Assembly (NCBI GenBank): GCA_023131225.1
Contig: JAGLZW010000010.1
Coordinates: 1-64,000 of the forward strand
DNA from: Candidatus Bathyarchaeota archaeon
GTDB taxonomy: Archaea > Thermoproteota > Bathyarchaeia > Bathyarchaeales > SOJC01
Reading direction: 5' to 3'
DNA: 64,000 nucleotides
Made by a program: the position numbers and the translations under genes. The notes beneath the pieces are model-generated. The model saw only the letters and a program-made list of their open reading frames with translations. It was not told the origin of the DNA and did no database searches. Below are positions 26,153 to 33,605 of the stretch, one piece after another. Numbering within the stretch: the stretch's first letter is position 1; each line of letters opens with the position of its first letter.

Positions 26153-26923
26153 ATGGTGACCTTTTCAATGGAAAGCAATCTTTATTTAGAGCAGTTCAAG
26201 CGGTCCATTGCAATTGCCAAAAAGAACATTCGCATATACTACTCCAAAGGGCCTGTGGTCATATTTGGAATCATAACACCGCTCTTTCTTTTCCTATCAT
26301 TCTACATCGGGCGAAACATGCCTGCTGAAACTCTCGTACCGGGATTAATTGGAATGACAGCTTTTTTCACGGCTACATCAGTTGGGCCCGCCATTGTTCC
26401 GTGGGAGGCAAGAGCAAAAACCTTAGAGAGGCTCATATCTTCTCCTATTTCCATCTGGACAATCTTTCTTGGCGATGTGCTTTCCTCGTTCCTTTTCGGA
26501 GCTGTCGTTTCCATATTTCCTGTGATCTTTGGCGTGCTCATCGGTGTCAAGATGGTCAGTCCATTAATTCTTGGATTTGGAATTGTTCTGGCAACATTCT
26601 GTTTTGCATCTTTCAGCATACTACTATCCGCCTATCCCCCAACGAACAGTCCAGCTAGTGTAATGATGCTATCGTCCATGGTCAAGTTCCCACTAGTTTT
26701 CATAAGCGGAATCTTCATTCCTATTGAAGATCTGCCCGCATGGGGTAGGACAGTTTCCTTAATTTCTCCATTGACATATTTCACCGATCTGGCAAGATAC
26801 TCTATACAAGGGCGCAGCTTCTATCCTTTCGAGTTGGACTTTATACTCCTTGTGGCATTTGCAGTCATCTTTCTGGTTGTAGCAATAAAAATTCACGAAC
26901 GCACCATACAGAAAAGGCTTTAG
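26153..26923 (+). CDS. ABC-2 type exporter permease
   Basis: Membrane subunit of 256 residues with six hydrophobic helices, starting one base after the ATPase stop. The ABC-2 signature region is visible near the end of the fifth helix (FISGIFIPIEDLPAWGRTVSLISPLTY). With the ATPase it forms an exporter of the NodJ/DrrB type. The substrate is unknown, but control by a cysteine-containing winged-helix protein suggests metal or toxic-compound efflux. Confidence 0.88.
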   Translation: MVTFSMESNLYLEQFKRSIAIAKKNIRIYYSKGPVVIFGIITPLFLFLSFYIGRNMPAETLVPGLIGMTAFFTATSVGPAIVPWEARAKTLERLISSPISIWTIFLGDVLSSFLFGAVVSIFPVIFGVLIGVKMVSPLILGFGIVLATFCFASFSILLSAYPPTNSPASVMMLSSMVKFPLVFISGIFIPIEDLPAWGRTVSLISPLTYFTDLARYSIQGRSFYPFELDFILLVAFAVIFLVVAIKIHERTIQKRL

Positions 26924-26933
26924 ATATTTCGCT

Positions 26934-27971
26934 CTAATCTAACTCAAGAACTTCTTTAAGGTAAGCGTGGTAAGGACCAAGCTTTCCACCATAATTTCCA
27001 GCAGAAATTCTAGCCACGCCGGGCACTCTCACAGCCGCTTTTATCCCTTCAGCCATCGCTTCTTTCACACAATCTAGATTAAGACCATTGATGACGATTT
27101 CGTAAACACACTTGACATCTTTAGGTATCTGCGAGTCTGCCACTAGCTCTTTAAGTTTTGGACAGAAGGGATGGTTAGTAGACGCTTTAAGCTTGTACTT
27201 AATCGAGCCTGCTTTAGAGCCTGACCTGCAGATGCCCCCTGGAAATGGCATTATCACGCCTTTGACTTTGCTGCTGATAGCTTCTGCAGCCTTCTCTGCC
27301 GCCTGCAAACCAGCTGCACCACTCTGAGCCATGATTATGAAATTCCCTCCTGCAATCGCTTTTACAGCTCCAAACTTGTCTTCTACCATAAACTCGCCTT
27401 CCATAACTGGAATTCGCCAGACTTTCCTATTCGCCAAAGTGTCTTTTTTTTGGAATCCGTCTCCGAAAAGTCGAAGGCTCCGCCCCACCTTCAATCTTCT
27501 TTTCGCTTCTGGCAACGCGTCAAAAGCCGCAGCTGTAGGACAAGTCATTATACACTGTCCGATTCTAAGGATCATTTGAGCCTTTAAATCAAACCGTGTT
27601 CTATGATAAAGCTGAATCAATACACCTGCACGTCCATCTGGCGTGTCCTGTCTTTGTACAGATCCTTCTATTCCAGCTTCTACTGGAGACATAATAATTG
27701 AAGAAGCAAAGCCAATTGCCGTCTTGGCTGCTGTGTTCGCCCATTTCTCGTTTTCTGCAGTAATTAAGATCCGCCCCACCCACATTCCAAACATTTCAGC
27801 AAATGTGTTCTGAATCTCTACTGAATGTGTTGGGAAACTCAAAGTGTAGAAGTCGGGATCCTTCCCAGTTTTATCCAAATATTGAGATAGTTCTTCGGTC
27901 AAGTCATATACACCTCTTTCTGTAGAGCCTAACTCCGTCAACTTCAGCAAACGATTCATGTCATACCGCAC
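26934..27971 (-). CDS. ftr: Formylmethanofuran:tetrahydromethanopterin formyltransferase
   Basis: Cytosolic enzyme that moves the formyl group from formyl-methanofuran to tetrahydromethanopterin, an early step of the archaeal C1 (Wood-Ljungdahl methyl) branch. Ftr hallmarks are TFAEMFGMWVGRILITA, GQCIMTCPTAAAFDALP, VEDKFGAVKAIAGGNF, and the end [18 protein letters not shown]. About 45 extra N-terminal residues precede the usual start of Ftr and read as helix; the true start may be internal. It is divergent from the MtdB-like gene, which works two steps later in the same pathway. Confidence 0.93.
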   Translation of the reverse strand: MRYDMNRLLKLTELGSTERGVYDLTEELSQYLDKTGKDPDFYTLSFPTHSVEIQNTFAEMFGMWVGRILITAENEKWANTAAKTAIGFASSIIMSPVEAGIEGSVQRQDTPDGRAGVLIQLYHRTRFDLKAQMILRIGQCIMTCPTAAAFDALPEAKRRLKVGRSLRLFGDGFQKKDTLANRKVWRIPVMEGEFMVEDKFGAVKAIAGGNFIIMAQSGAAGLQAAEKAAEAISSKVKGVIMPFPGGICRSGSKAGSIKYKLKASTNHPFCPKLKELVADSQIPKDVKCVYEIVINGLNLDCVKEAMAEGIKAAVRVPGVARISAGNYGGKLGPYHAYLKEVLELD

Positions 27972-28192
27972 TTAATCTTATAGACTCTTCTATTGAGACA
28001 CCGCTTTGATGGCATGTTACCAGACCCGCGCACGACTAAATTAGAGGTTGGACATCTCCCCAGATCTGTTGCACGCGCAGAATTAGTCACGATTTCTAGT
28101 CAGATGTGAGTATATACCGTATTTACTAACATATAAAACACTACGACTAAGTATATATTCACTCGGCAGGGTCTAAAGTTAGGCGAAACAAG
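27972..28192. promoter_or_regulatory. Divergent promoter region between ftr and the mtdB-like gene
   Basis: Contains two similar TATA-like stretches, GAGTATATACC near 28109 and AAGTATATATTC near 28149, about 40 nt apart. The second is suitably placed for the MtdB-like gene at 28193. No ORF is present. Shared control of two pathway enzymes is a reasonable inference. Confidence 0.45.
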
Positions 28193-29914
28193 TTGAAATC
28201 TCTTGAAATCACACCTTTAGAAAACAAAAAACTGACCGTATATTTAATTGAAAAAGAGTATAACGAGCCCTTCTGGCTCATCGAACCGCCCTCCAACGGG
28301 ACACCCTCCAAAACCCTCACTCACCTATTCAGACCATCAATAGCCTTCTGCGAATTCTTAAAAAAACTAACCAAGAAAGTTAATCCTGACTTGGCAACCG
28401 AAGAGCTAGGGATGCGGTCTTCAAAGGAGTTCCACGAAAACAATGTCTTAGCACAACTGTTCCAGGAGAAAGACATCTCCTTCTTTTCAGTTGACATAGA
28501 TGAAAATGCTCGTGGATACCTATCAGCGAACATCGAGGAAAAGGTTCAAGCCCGAGATCAAGTGCTTGAAGCACTGTCTAAACTATCCAAAAAAGCAGGT
28601 GAGAGCGTTGACAGAGAATACTTGGTAGCCTACGGTCAATGTCTGCAACTGGAACTCGAAGAAAAACAGCGTGAAGCAAGTTTCCCAATACGAGAAAACT
28701 GGATAGTTATGAGCATTATGGATTATGCAAGAGAAATTGACAAAGAAGAGATTACCTGCATTCACATAGGCAGTCCAGAGCATGTTGTCAGAATCAAGAA
28801 ACTTCTTGAATCCTTAGATGTCGACGTTGAGGCCCTCAAGCTTTCAAAGAAGGTAGTTTTAGCGCATACTAACACTTCCAGTTCTGAAGAGATAGCAGAT
28901 TTGCTGCAATCAATGCGAATTTTAGCGAAACCAGTTGTCAAGAAATCTTCAGAAGAGACGCCTTACATTCTGTTTTACTTGGACACCGATAAGAGAGCTA
29001 GCTCTTTTGACATTTGCATGGCATACGACGCAGGATTCAAAGCAGTCGTTCCCTACGAGAACGTTACAGTTGAGGACGCAAAAAAAATCGTTCAAGATGC
29101 TATGTTTTCCCGAGGCCCAAAAGGAATCAAACACACAACTTTTTTTATTGGAGGAAGAGACGCAGAAAAAGCAGAGGAAATCCTAGAGATGGTAAAAAAT
29201 ACAATGTTTCCTCCTTTTGAAGCAGGCATTATAATTGATCCTTGTGGCGCGTATACTACTGCCGCGGCAGCGGTAGCTAAGGTCGAAGATGCATTATCAT
29301 CTCGTAAACTTGGAAATCTGGGAGATAAGACCTGTGCTGTTTTTGGAACAGGTCCAGTAGGAAAAATCATTGCAGTCCTTTTAACGCGAATCGGCTGCGA
29401 TGTGATGATAATAAGTCTTAACCCAAAACGTACAGACGGAGACGAATATGTTGAAGACCTCGCAAGACTGCTCGGCAGCAAGTACGGAGCGAATGTAGAG
29501 GGAGTTTTTGCTCCTACAGCAATGAAAAAGTCCAAGGTTCTACGCAAGGCTGATGTGATATTCTGTGCTTCCACAGAAGGAGCTCGAGTTATTAAGAGCG
29601 AACTATTGAAAGGTCTTAAGCTGTTAAAAGTGATGGCAGACATAAACGCTGTTCCGCCCTTAGGGATAGAAGGAATAAAGCTAGAAGATAATATGAGAGA
29701 AATAGCACCCGGAATTTTCGGAATTGGCGCCCTCACTATTGGCAAGTTGAAGTACCAATTAGAGAAGGAGATTCTAAGAGGTGTACGAAGAAACGGGAAG
29801 GAAGTCCACAACTATAGTTATTCTCTGCGACTCGCGCGAAAACTGCTTCGAAAGAAAATATCTGTCAGCAAGCTTGCAGTAACCCTAAACTATTCACATA
29901 TGCAAAAAGAATAA
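28193..29914 (+). CDS. MtdB-like methylene-tetrahydromethanopterin dehydrogenase with extra N-terminal domain
   Basis: Protein of 573 residues. The C-terminal part (about 255-560) is methylene-tetrahydromethanopterin dehydrogenase of MtdB type: LFYLDTDKRASSFDICMAYDAG, DAMFSRGPKGIKHTTFFIGG, FPPFEAGIIIDPCGAYTTAAA, and the Rossmann GTGPVGK (about 385). The first 250 residues form another domain with KENWIVMSIMDYARE-type helices and a CIHIGSPEHVVRIKKLL strand-helix, which I do not recognise. MtdB is about 290 residues in methylotrophic bacteria, so this is a fusion. TTG start. The enzyme would interconvert methylene and methenyl forms using NAD(P). Confidence 0.78.
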   Translation: MKSLEITPLENKKLTVYLIEKEYNEPFWLIEPPSNGTPSKTLTHLFRPSIAFCEFLKKLTKKVNPDLATEELGMRSSKEFHENNVLAQLFQEKDISFFSVDIDENARGYLSANIEEKVQARDQVLEALSKLSKKAGESVDREYLVAYGQCLQLELEEKQREASFPIRENWIVMSIMDYAREIDKEEITCIHIGSPEHVVRIKKLLESLDVDVEALKLSKKVVLAHTNTSSSEEIADLLQSMRILAKPVVKKSSEETPYILFYLDTDKRASSFDICMAYDAGFKAVVPYENVTVEDAKKIVQDAMFSRGPKGIKHTTFFIGGRDAEKAEEILEMVKNTMFPPFEAGIIIDPCGAYTTAAAAVAKVEDALSSRKLGNLGDKTCAVFGTGPVGKIIAVLLTRIGCDVMIISLNPKRTDGDEYVEDLARLLGSKYGANVEGVFAPTAMKKSKVLRKADVIFCASTEGARVIKSELLKGLKLLKVMADINAVPPLGIEGIKLEDNMREIAPGIFGIGALTIGKLKYQLEKEILRGVRRNGKEVHNYSYSLRLARKLLRKKISVSKLAVTLNYSHMQKE

Positions 29915-29950
29915 CTAGACACTCAGGCGCACGCATTCTCTGGATTGAGC

Positions 29951-30964
29951 CTAATAAGGCGCTTTAAAAGAGCGGTTAATCGTAATTTCAGCGATATCTG
30001 CAGCATATTCGGAAATTCGCTTTATGCTGTCCCGTATGGAACATGTTGCGCAAATTATCGAAGCATTCTTTTCAGTTAGGCGCGCGCGCGCAATGTCAAG
30101 GTCTATTTTTTCAATCCTCTTCTGCTCTTCGATTATTTGGTCGGAGCTCTCTACATTCTTGGAAAAGAACGAATTAACTGCACTATTATATGAGTCAAGG
30201 GCGGCGTTTCCAGAGGTCAGTATGAGTTTAAGCAAAGAATCGGTTATTCTTTGACGTCTTCCATTTAGCATTATTATGTTCTTTGCGATGTTGGTAGCAT
30301 GGTCTGCGACGTGTTCAATTCTATGCACAAGGGTTTGATAATCCAGGCAATCAATTGGCTCGAGTTCAAGTTTATTTGCCAGGGTTGGGTCAAGAGCGGC
30401 GCTGCGAAGGAGGCGGAGAAGAAAGAAAGAAAAGTGATCGACATCATCGTCCAGAGTGTAAACAGCTCTCGCCAACTTTGCGTCTCGATTCTTTAATGAT
30501 TCTAAAGCGTCTCGGTACATAGATTTGGCGATTAAGTGCATCCTACGGATGCCAGACATGACTGAGGCTTTCGACTCGTCTATTAATGTTTGGATATACA
30601 TGCTCTTAGCCTCAGACTCCATAATGCGCATATAAAGCACCCTAACTATGCGGCGGATTGCCCTTTGTTGCGCGACAGAAAATATCTTTTTTGAAACGAG
30701 TTTAATGGAGGAATAGCCATTAAGATAGCAAGCGATAATACTGCGAACAACCATGACCTCCTTCTCTTTTGGATCAACGGAGAGAGTTATCCTTTTAGAC
30801 TCTTTCTTCTTCTCAGCGCCAGCGAAAAGGACTAGAGAACGGTCGCGTTGAACAGCCATAGAGACGACATCACCCTTGTTCAGTTCATTCAATTTCACCC
30901 AATGTTTTGGCAGAGAAACTACAAGAGATGATCTTCCCAAGGACATAATTTTGCGTTGCTCCAT
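29951..30964 (-). CDS. AbrB-like/PhoU-domain regulator
   Basis: Protein of 337 residues. The N-terminal AbrB/SpoVT-like DNA-binding domain (about 1-45: RKIMSLGRSSLVVSLPKHWV) is followed by a PhoU-type bundle with DHFSFFLLRLLRSAALDP and RIEHVADHATNIAKNI. Archaeal proteins of this layout are thought to control phosphate uptake or related genes. It is convergent with the MtdB-like gene. Its upstream gap (30965-31103) holds two ATATAT-type boxes near 31010 and 31030. A GC-alternating tract lies in the coding sequence near 30081. Confidence 0.85.
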   Translation of the reverse strand: MEQRKIMSLGRSSLVVSLPKHWVKLNELNKGDVVSMAVQRDRSLVLFAGAEKKKESKRITLSVDPKEKEVMVVRSIIACYLNGYSSIKLVSKKIFSVAQQRAIRRIVRVLYMRIMESEAKSMYIQTLIDESKASVMSGIRRMHLIAKSMYRDALESLKNRDAKLARAVYTLDDDVDHFSFFLLRLLRSAALDPTLANKLELEPIDCLDYQTLVHRIEHVADHATNIAKNIIMLNGRRQRITDSLLKLILTSGNAALDSYNSAVNSFFSKNVESSDQIIEEQKRIEKIDLDIARARLTEKNASIICATCSIRDSIKRISEYAADIAEITINRSFKAPY

Positions 30965-31103
30965 TATCTACTACCATCCACAACATAGATTATCTGTTCT
31001 TTAGCAATATATACATACTGCACAGGTATATATCGCAACCACCTAATACTTGATGACAATAGACACGCAACATAGCTGCACATGTGCCCAAATACTGTAT
31101 GCG

Positions 31104-31292
31104 TTAGTCGTATCTTCCGCCAGCTCTGACGCATTCTGCTTTCAGCCTTTTTGGTTTTGGTGTTGTTCGTTGTTTCTTATGCCTTAGGCATTCTCTCAAT
31201 CTTATGAGCATCCAACCATGGTCTTCATATTCGCATCCACATTTGAGTTTGACCGTTTTTGGGGATTTCGCCCCCTCGTTCTTCTGTGTCAA
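31104..31292 (-). CDS. Small basic protein with CxC motif
   Basis: Protein of 62 residues, TTG start with GAGGAGA nine nt upstream. It contains KLKCGCEYEDHGWMLIRLREC followed by a lysine/arginine-rich tail (RHKKQRTTPKPKRLK). Cysteines and histidine (CGC, HGW, C, H) could bind one zinc ion. The family is not recognised. It stands alone in a sparse region. Confidence 0.5.
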   Translation of the reverse strand: MTQKNEGAKSPKTVKLKCGCEYEDHGWMLIRLRECLRHKKQRTTPKPKRLKAECVRAGGRYD

Positions 31293-31508
31293 TTAAAGTC
31301 TCCTCTTACTGTCTGTGATCTTGATTGTAGCTCTTTCGGTGCTTTTTTGCGCGCATCGTTACATAGATTGGAAAACTATGGAAAAAACTGTCAAAAAAGC
31401 CATCGAAATCCTGTCATTCCCTAAAAATCAGAAAATGGAAAAAACGCAATAATCAAGATAGACTATGTATGCATAAAACCGTGTTATCTAAAGCAATTTA
31501 TTGAAGAA

Positions 31509-31664
31509 TTACTCCTCTACGACTTTGACACTTTCTATTTCTTTGCACCATGGAATTAAGTCTGCCGAAAGTTCTTGGAGAATCTCACCTTCTATCTCTT
31601 CGTTTGTTTTTTCGCGACTTTCTTCAACAAGAGAAATAAGAATCATTACTTTCTTTGTTTTCAT
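31509..31664 (-). CDS. Small protein of unknown function, 51 residues
   Basis: Starts at ATG 31664 with a GGTG seven nt upstream (a longer frame to 31721 has less support). The product (KKVMILISLVEESREK, then LQELSADLIPWCKEI) has a strand-helix-strand look. It follows the ribbon-helix-helix gene by 53 nt on the same strand, so the pair could be an operon; a toxin-antitoxin role is possible but the protein does not resemble a known toxin. Confidence 0.5.
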   Translation of the reverse strand: MKTKKVMILISLVEESREKTNEEIEGEILQELSADLIPWCKEIESVKVVEE

Positions 31665-31717
31665 TAAAACACCATTGTGAAACGATGTACTAGTCCTTTT
31701 CAGAAAAGTCTTGGGAT

Positions 31718-31921
31718 TCACCTATGACTCAAACAGGGTTCAGAACTTCTTTTCTTTTCAGATTTGATACCGTGAATATACCAACAGTAATGTTGTCTGA
31801 TGGAGTCTTTGACAAAGTCTGCGATGCTGACATATCCGTATTCGGGATGTTCTTTCATTAATTGTTCTATGGCTTCTATCATTTCTTTGGGCAGTTTGAT
31901 GGTTCTGTAATGTCTGCGCAT
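31718..31921 (-). CDS. Ribbon-helix-helix DNA-binding protein
   Basis: Protein of 67 residues with the CopG/Arc-type pattern: basic beta strand HYRTIKLPKEM, helix IEAIEQLMKEHPEY, turn GYVSIADFVKDSIRQHY. Such proteins bind DNA as dimers and often regulate their own operon. The C-terminal 20 residues are basic and unstructured. The next gene downstream is a small unknown protein. Confidence 0.72.
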   Translation of the reverse strand: MRRHYRTIKLPKEMIEAIEQLMKEHPEYGYVSIADFVKDSIRQHYCWYIHGIKSEKKRSSEPCLSHR

Positions 31922-32699
31922 TCTAGTTCACTCAGAGATTTTTGGTTTTTTCTTCAAAGCTAAGAACATGATAATGAGTCTAAAAATCTTGTGAAAAGAT
32001 ACTAAATATTCTTAAACTCTTATATTCAGACTCGGAAAAGAAACAGTTCACGTTTTTTCAACAACGAATCAATACATGAGGCTTGATGTGCGTGCGTCTA
32101 CGACTATTATCGTTTATGGCAGCCCGCAGGCGTGCAAAAACTAGAGCTTTCCGGCTCTAATCAACACCCTCTTTTTTTGTTAGATTCTGAATAGAAGATA
32201 AATTTTTTAGCTGTAACGTGTCAGTAAAAAACTGATGGATTTCCTCTGAAGAATCAGAACATGGATGTGGTATGGGAAAACATTGAAACGAGTAGAGAAA
32301 AGATGACAAAGTCGCCTTAGCCAACACCCTCCTCTCTTTTTGTTTTCTTGTCCATTTTGTCGTAGCATCAAAGTCTTCTTGTGTTACGAAAAATCGTCCA
32401 CCTTTTCCCTAACAACTTCGTTTACCTAGAAGACTTACGCAGGGAAATAGAGAAATAGTGTGCGCACTTGGAAAATCTCAGAACCCTAAAACGACCCCCC
32501 TCTTTTTTCCTATTCCGAACCCGACCTTCCAACAAATCTTTTATTGGCAATAGAAAACAAGAAGTAAGGGAGCCTTCGTTGCCGGTTGACGATTTCTTTG
32601 CAGAGTTGCTGCTGGAGGAATTCAACGGACAATGAGCGACAGAGACGACGTGAAGCCAGAAAACAAGAAGGATAATTCTGCTCCAGAGCCGGAGAGCTG
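31922..32699. other. Gap with no intact gene
   Basis: Several short frames exist but none has a ribosome binding site together with plausible composition. It contains the hairpin and T tract at 32142-32177 and a second T-rich stretch near 32320 with a similar CAACACCCTC lead. Low coding content and the remnants just downstream suggest a decayed integrated segment. Confidence 0.5.
32142..32178 (+). terminator. Hairpin followed by T tract
   Basis: TAGAGC (32142-32147) pairs with GCTCTA (32154-32159) and is followed by CTCTTTTTTTG. This is a good terminator candidate although no gene ends just before it; it may close an unseen small RNA. Confidence 0.35.
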
Positions 32700-32885
32700 A
32701 ACAAGTTGGACACGACGGAGCAGGTGCAAGCTCTTTTCCCTTCTGAACTGAAGAATCCGCTGCTGGATGAATAAGAGTCAGAGAGATTAGCTAAAACAGT
32801 GAAGGAAGCCAGAGCCTTATTAGCTGCTGGCTTCGAATACGTCACGGACATCGATGACCTTAAGCTATTTCGCAAACGAATTTAG
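32700..32885 (+). pseudogene. Recombinase-like C-terminal remnant
   Basis: Reading frame with one internal stop at 32772-32774: LFPSELKNPLLDE, stop, then LAKTVKEARALLAAGFEYV and DIDDLKLFRKRI. The last part matches the tail of the decayed gene at 9939-10164. I recall similar endings in archaeal tyrosine recombinases, so this is read as the last 50-60 residues of a dead integrase. The N-terminal catalytic part is missing. Confidence 0.42.
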
Positions 32886-32914
32886 TATCGCCACTAAGCA
32901 GATTTATCCAAAAC

Positions 32915-32941
32915 TCAACAAATAGGGATTCTTCCATAAGA
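32915..32941 (-). pseudogene. Displaced copy of the 3' end of the S-adenosylmethionine synthetase gene
   Basis: On the minus strand this reads S-Y-G-R-I-P-I-C-stop, the same seven residues and stop (YGRIPIC) that end the intact gene at 36637-37845. Sixteen bases (32925-32940 and 36647-36662) are identical, and the remaining three differences are synonymous. It looks like an attachment-type duplication or an old recombination scar. Confidence 0.55.
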
Positions 32942-32960
32942 AGTGGAGACATCTCCCGCA
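32942..32960. repeat. Dispersed near-palindromic repeat, copy 1
   Basis: AGTGGAGACATCTCCCGCA; the core GGAGACATCTCC is an exact palindrome except for its centre. It adjoins the displaced gene tail. Related copies are at 54967, 55046 and 55925. Confidence 0.55.
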
Positions 32961-33108
32961 ACTTCCATCTTTTTGTGGATTCTAGGCTATACTGTTACTT
33001 ATAGGATGGAAGCAGCGCATGCTACCTATTTGGTATAATTTTTTTCTGACTCTATTATTTTTAAGGTGAAACAAGAGGAGTGATAAACTGTAAGGATCGG
33101 GATAAGTT

Positions 33109-33429
33109 ATGAAGGATCAATGGAGAATAAAAGTGGACATGATAATTAATGGTGTATCTGAAAAAGAGGGGGTAGACTGGAGCCAAGCTAGAGCGATTGT
33201 TCACAAATATGTCTGCGGCGGGAAATGTGGTTGGTACAAAACCAACAGCAGGAAAGCAGGCTTCAACAGGCACGATTTATCAGATAAGCAGAAAAAACTG
33301 ATAAAAGAAACAGTTAAACAGGTCATGAAAGACTTGACAGTTGAAGAGGCAAAATGGCAAATACATGAAATTCTATGTCCTGGTCACCCTAAACCTCCTC
33401 CAAAACGAAACATTAGCCAGTCAACTTAG
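33109..33429 (+). CDS. Hypothetical protein with cysteine pairs
   Basis: Protein of 106 residues, ATG start with a weak SD (GGGATAAG). It contains YVCGGKCGWY, a CxxxC unit, and later CPGHPKPPPK, so a zinc-binding site is possible. Helical stretches (SDKQKKLIKETVKQVMKDL) lie between. No family recognised. It sits alone between the remnant region and the subtilase. Confidence 0.5.
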   Translation: MKDQWRIKVDMIINGVSEKEGVDWSQARAIVHKYVCGGKCGWYKTNSRKAGFNRHDLSDKQKKLIKETVKQVMKDLTVEEAKWQIHEILCPGHPKPPPKRNISQST

Positions 33430-33605
33430 AACTTAATCGACGAAAAGCGTACGGCCAAGGTAAGGCATAAAATATGAGGGTTACAGCTGACCTGCATGGA
33501 CTTGGTTATGTCTCCCATATCTTCCCTATTTTTCTCTTCGTAAATAGAAGACTATTTCACAAATGATAAAAACTTAGTGTCTATATTGTTGTTGGAGGAA
33601 AAGTA

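Noticed and set aside
29092-29811. 239-codon minus-strand frame
   Set aside because: Antisense of the MtdB-like coding region, which has strong family motifs.
30075-30095. Alternating GC tract (also near 59884)
   Set aside because: Could form Z-DNA, but one lies within PhoU-like coding sequence and the other after a gene end; no further support for function.
31509-31921. Toxin-antitoxin pair
   Set aside because: The ribbon-helix-helix protein could be an antitoxin, but the partner does not resemble a known toxin, so only the two genes are reported.
32510-32875. 121-codon minus-strand frame in the gene-free region
   Set aside because: Serine- and leucine-rich with no SD; the plus strand here carries the recombinase-like tail instead.
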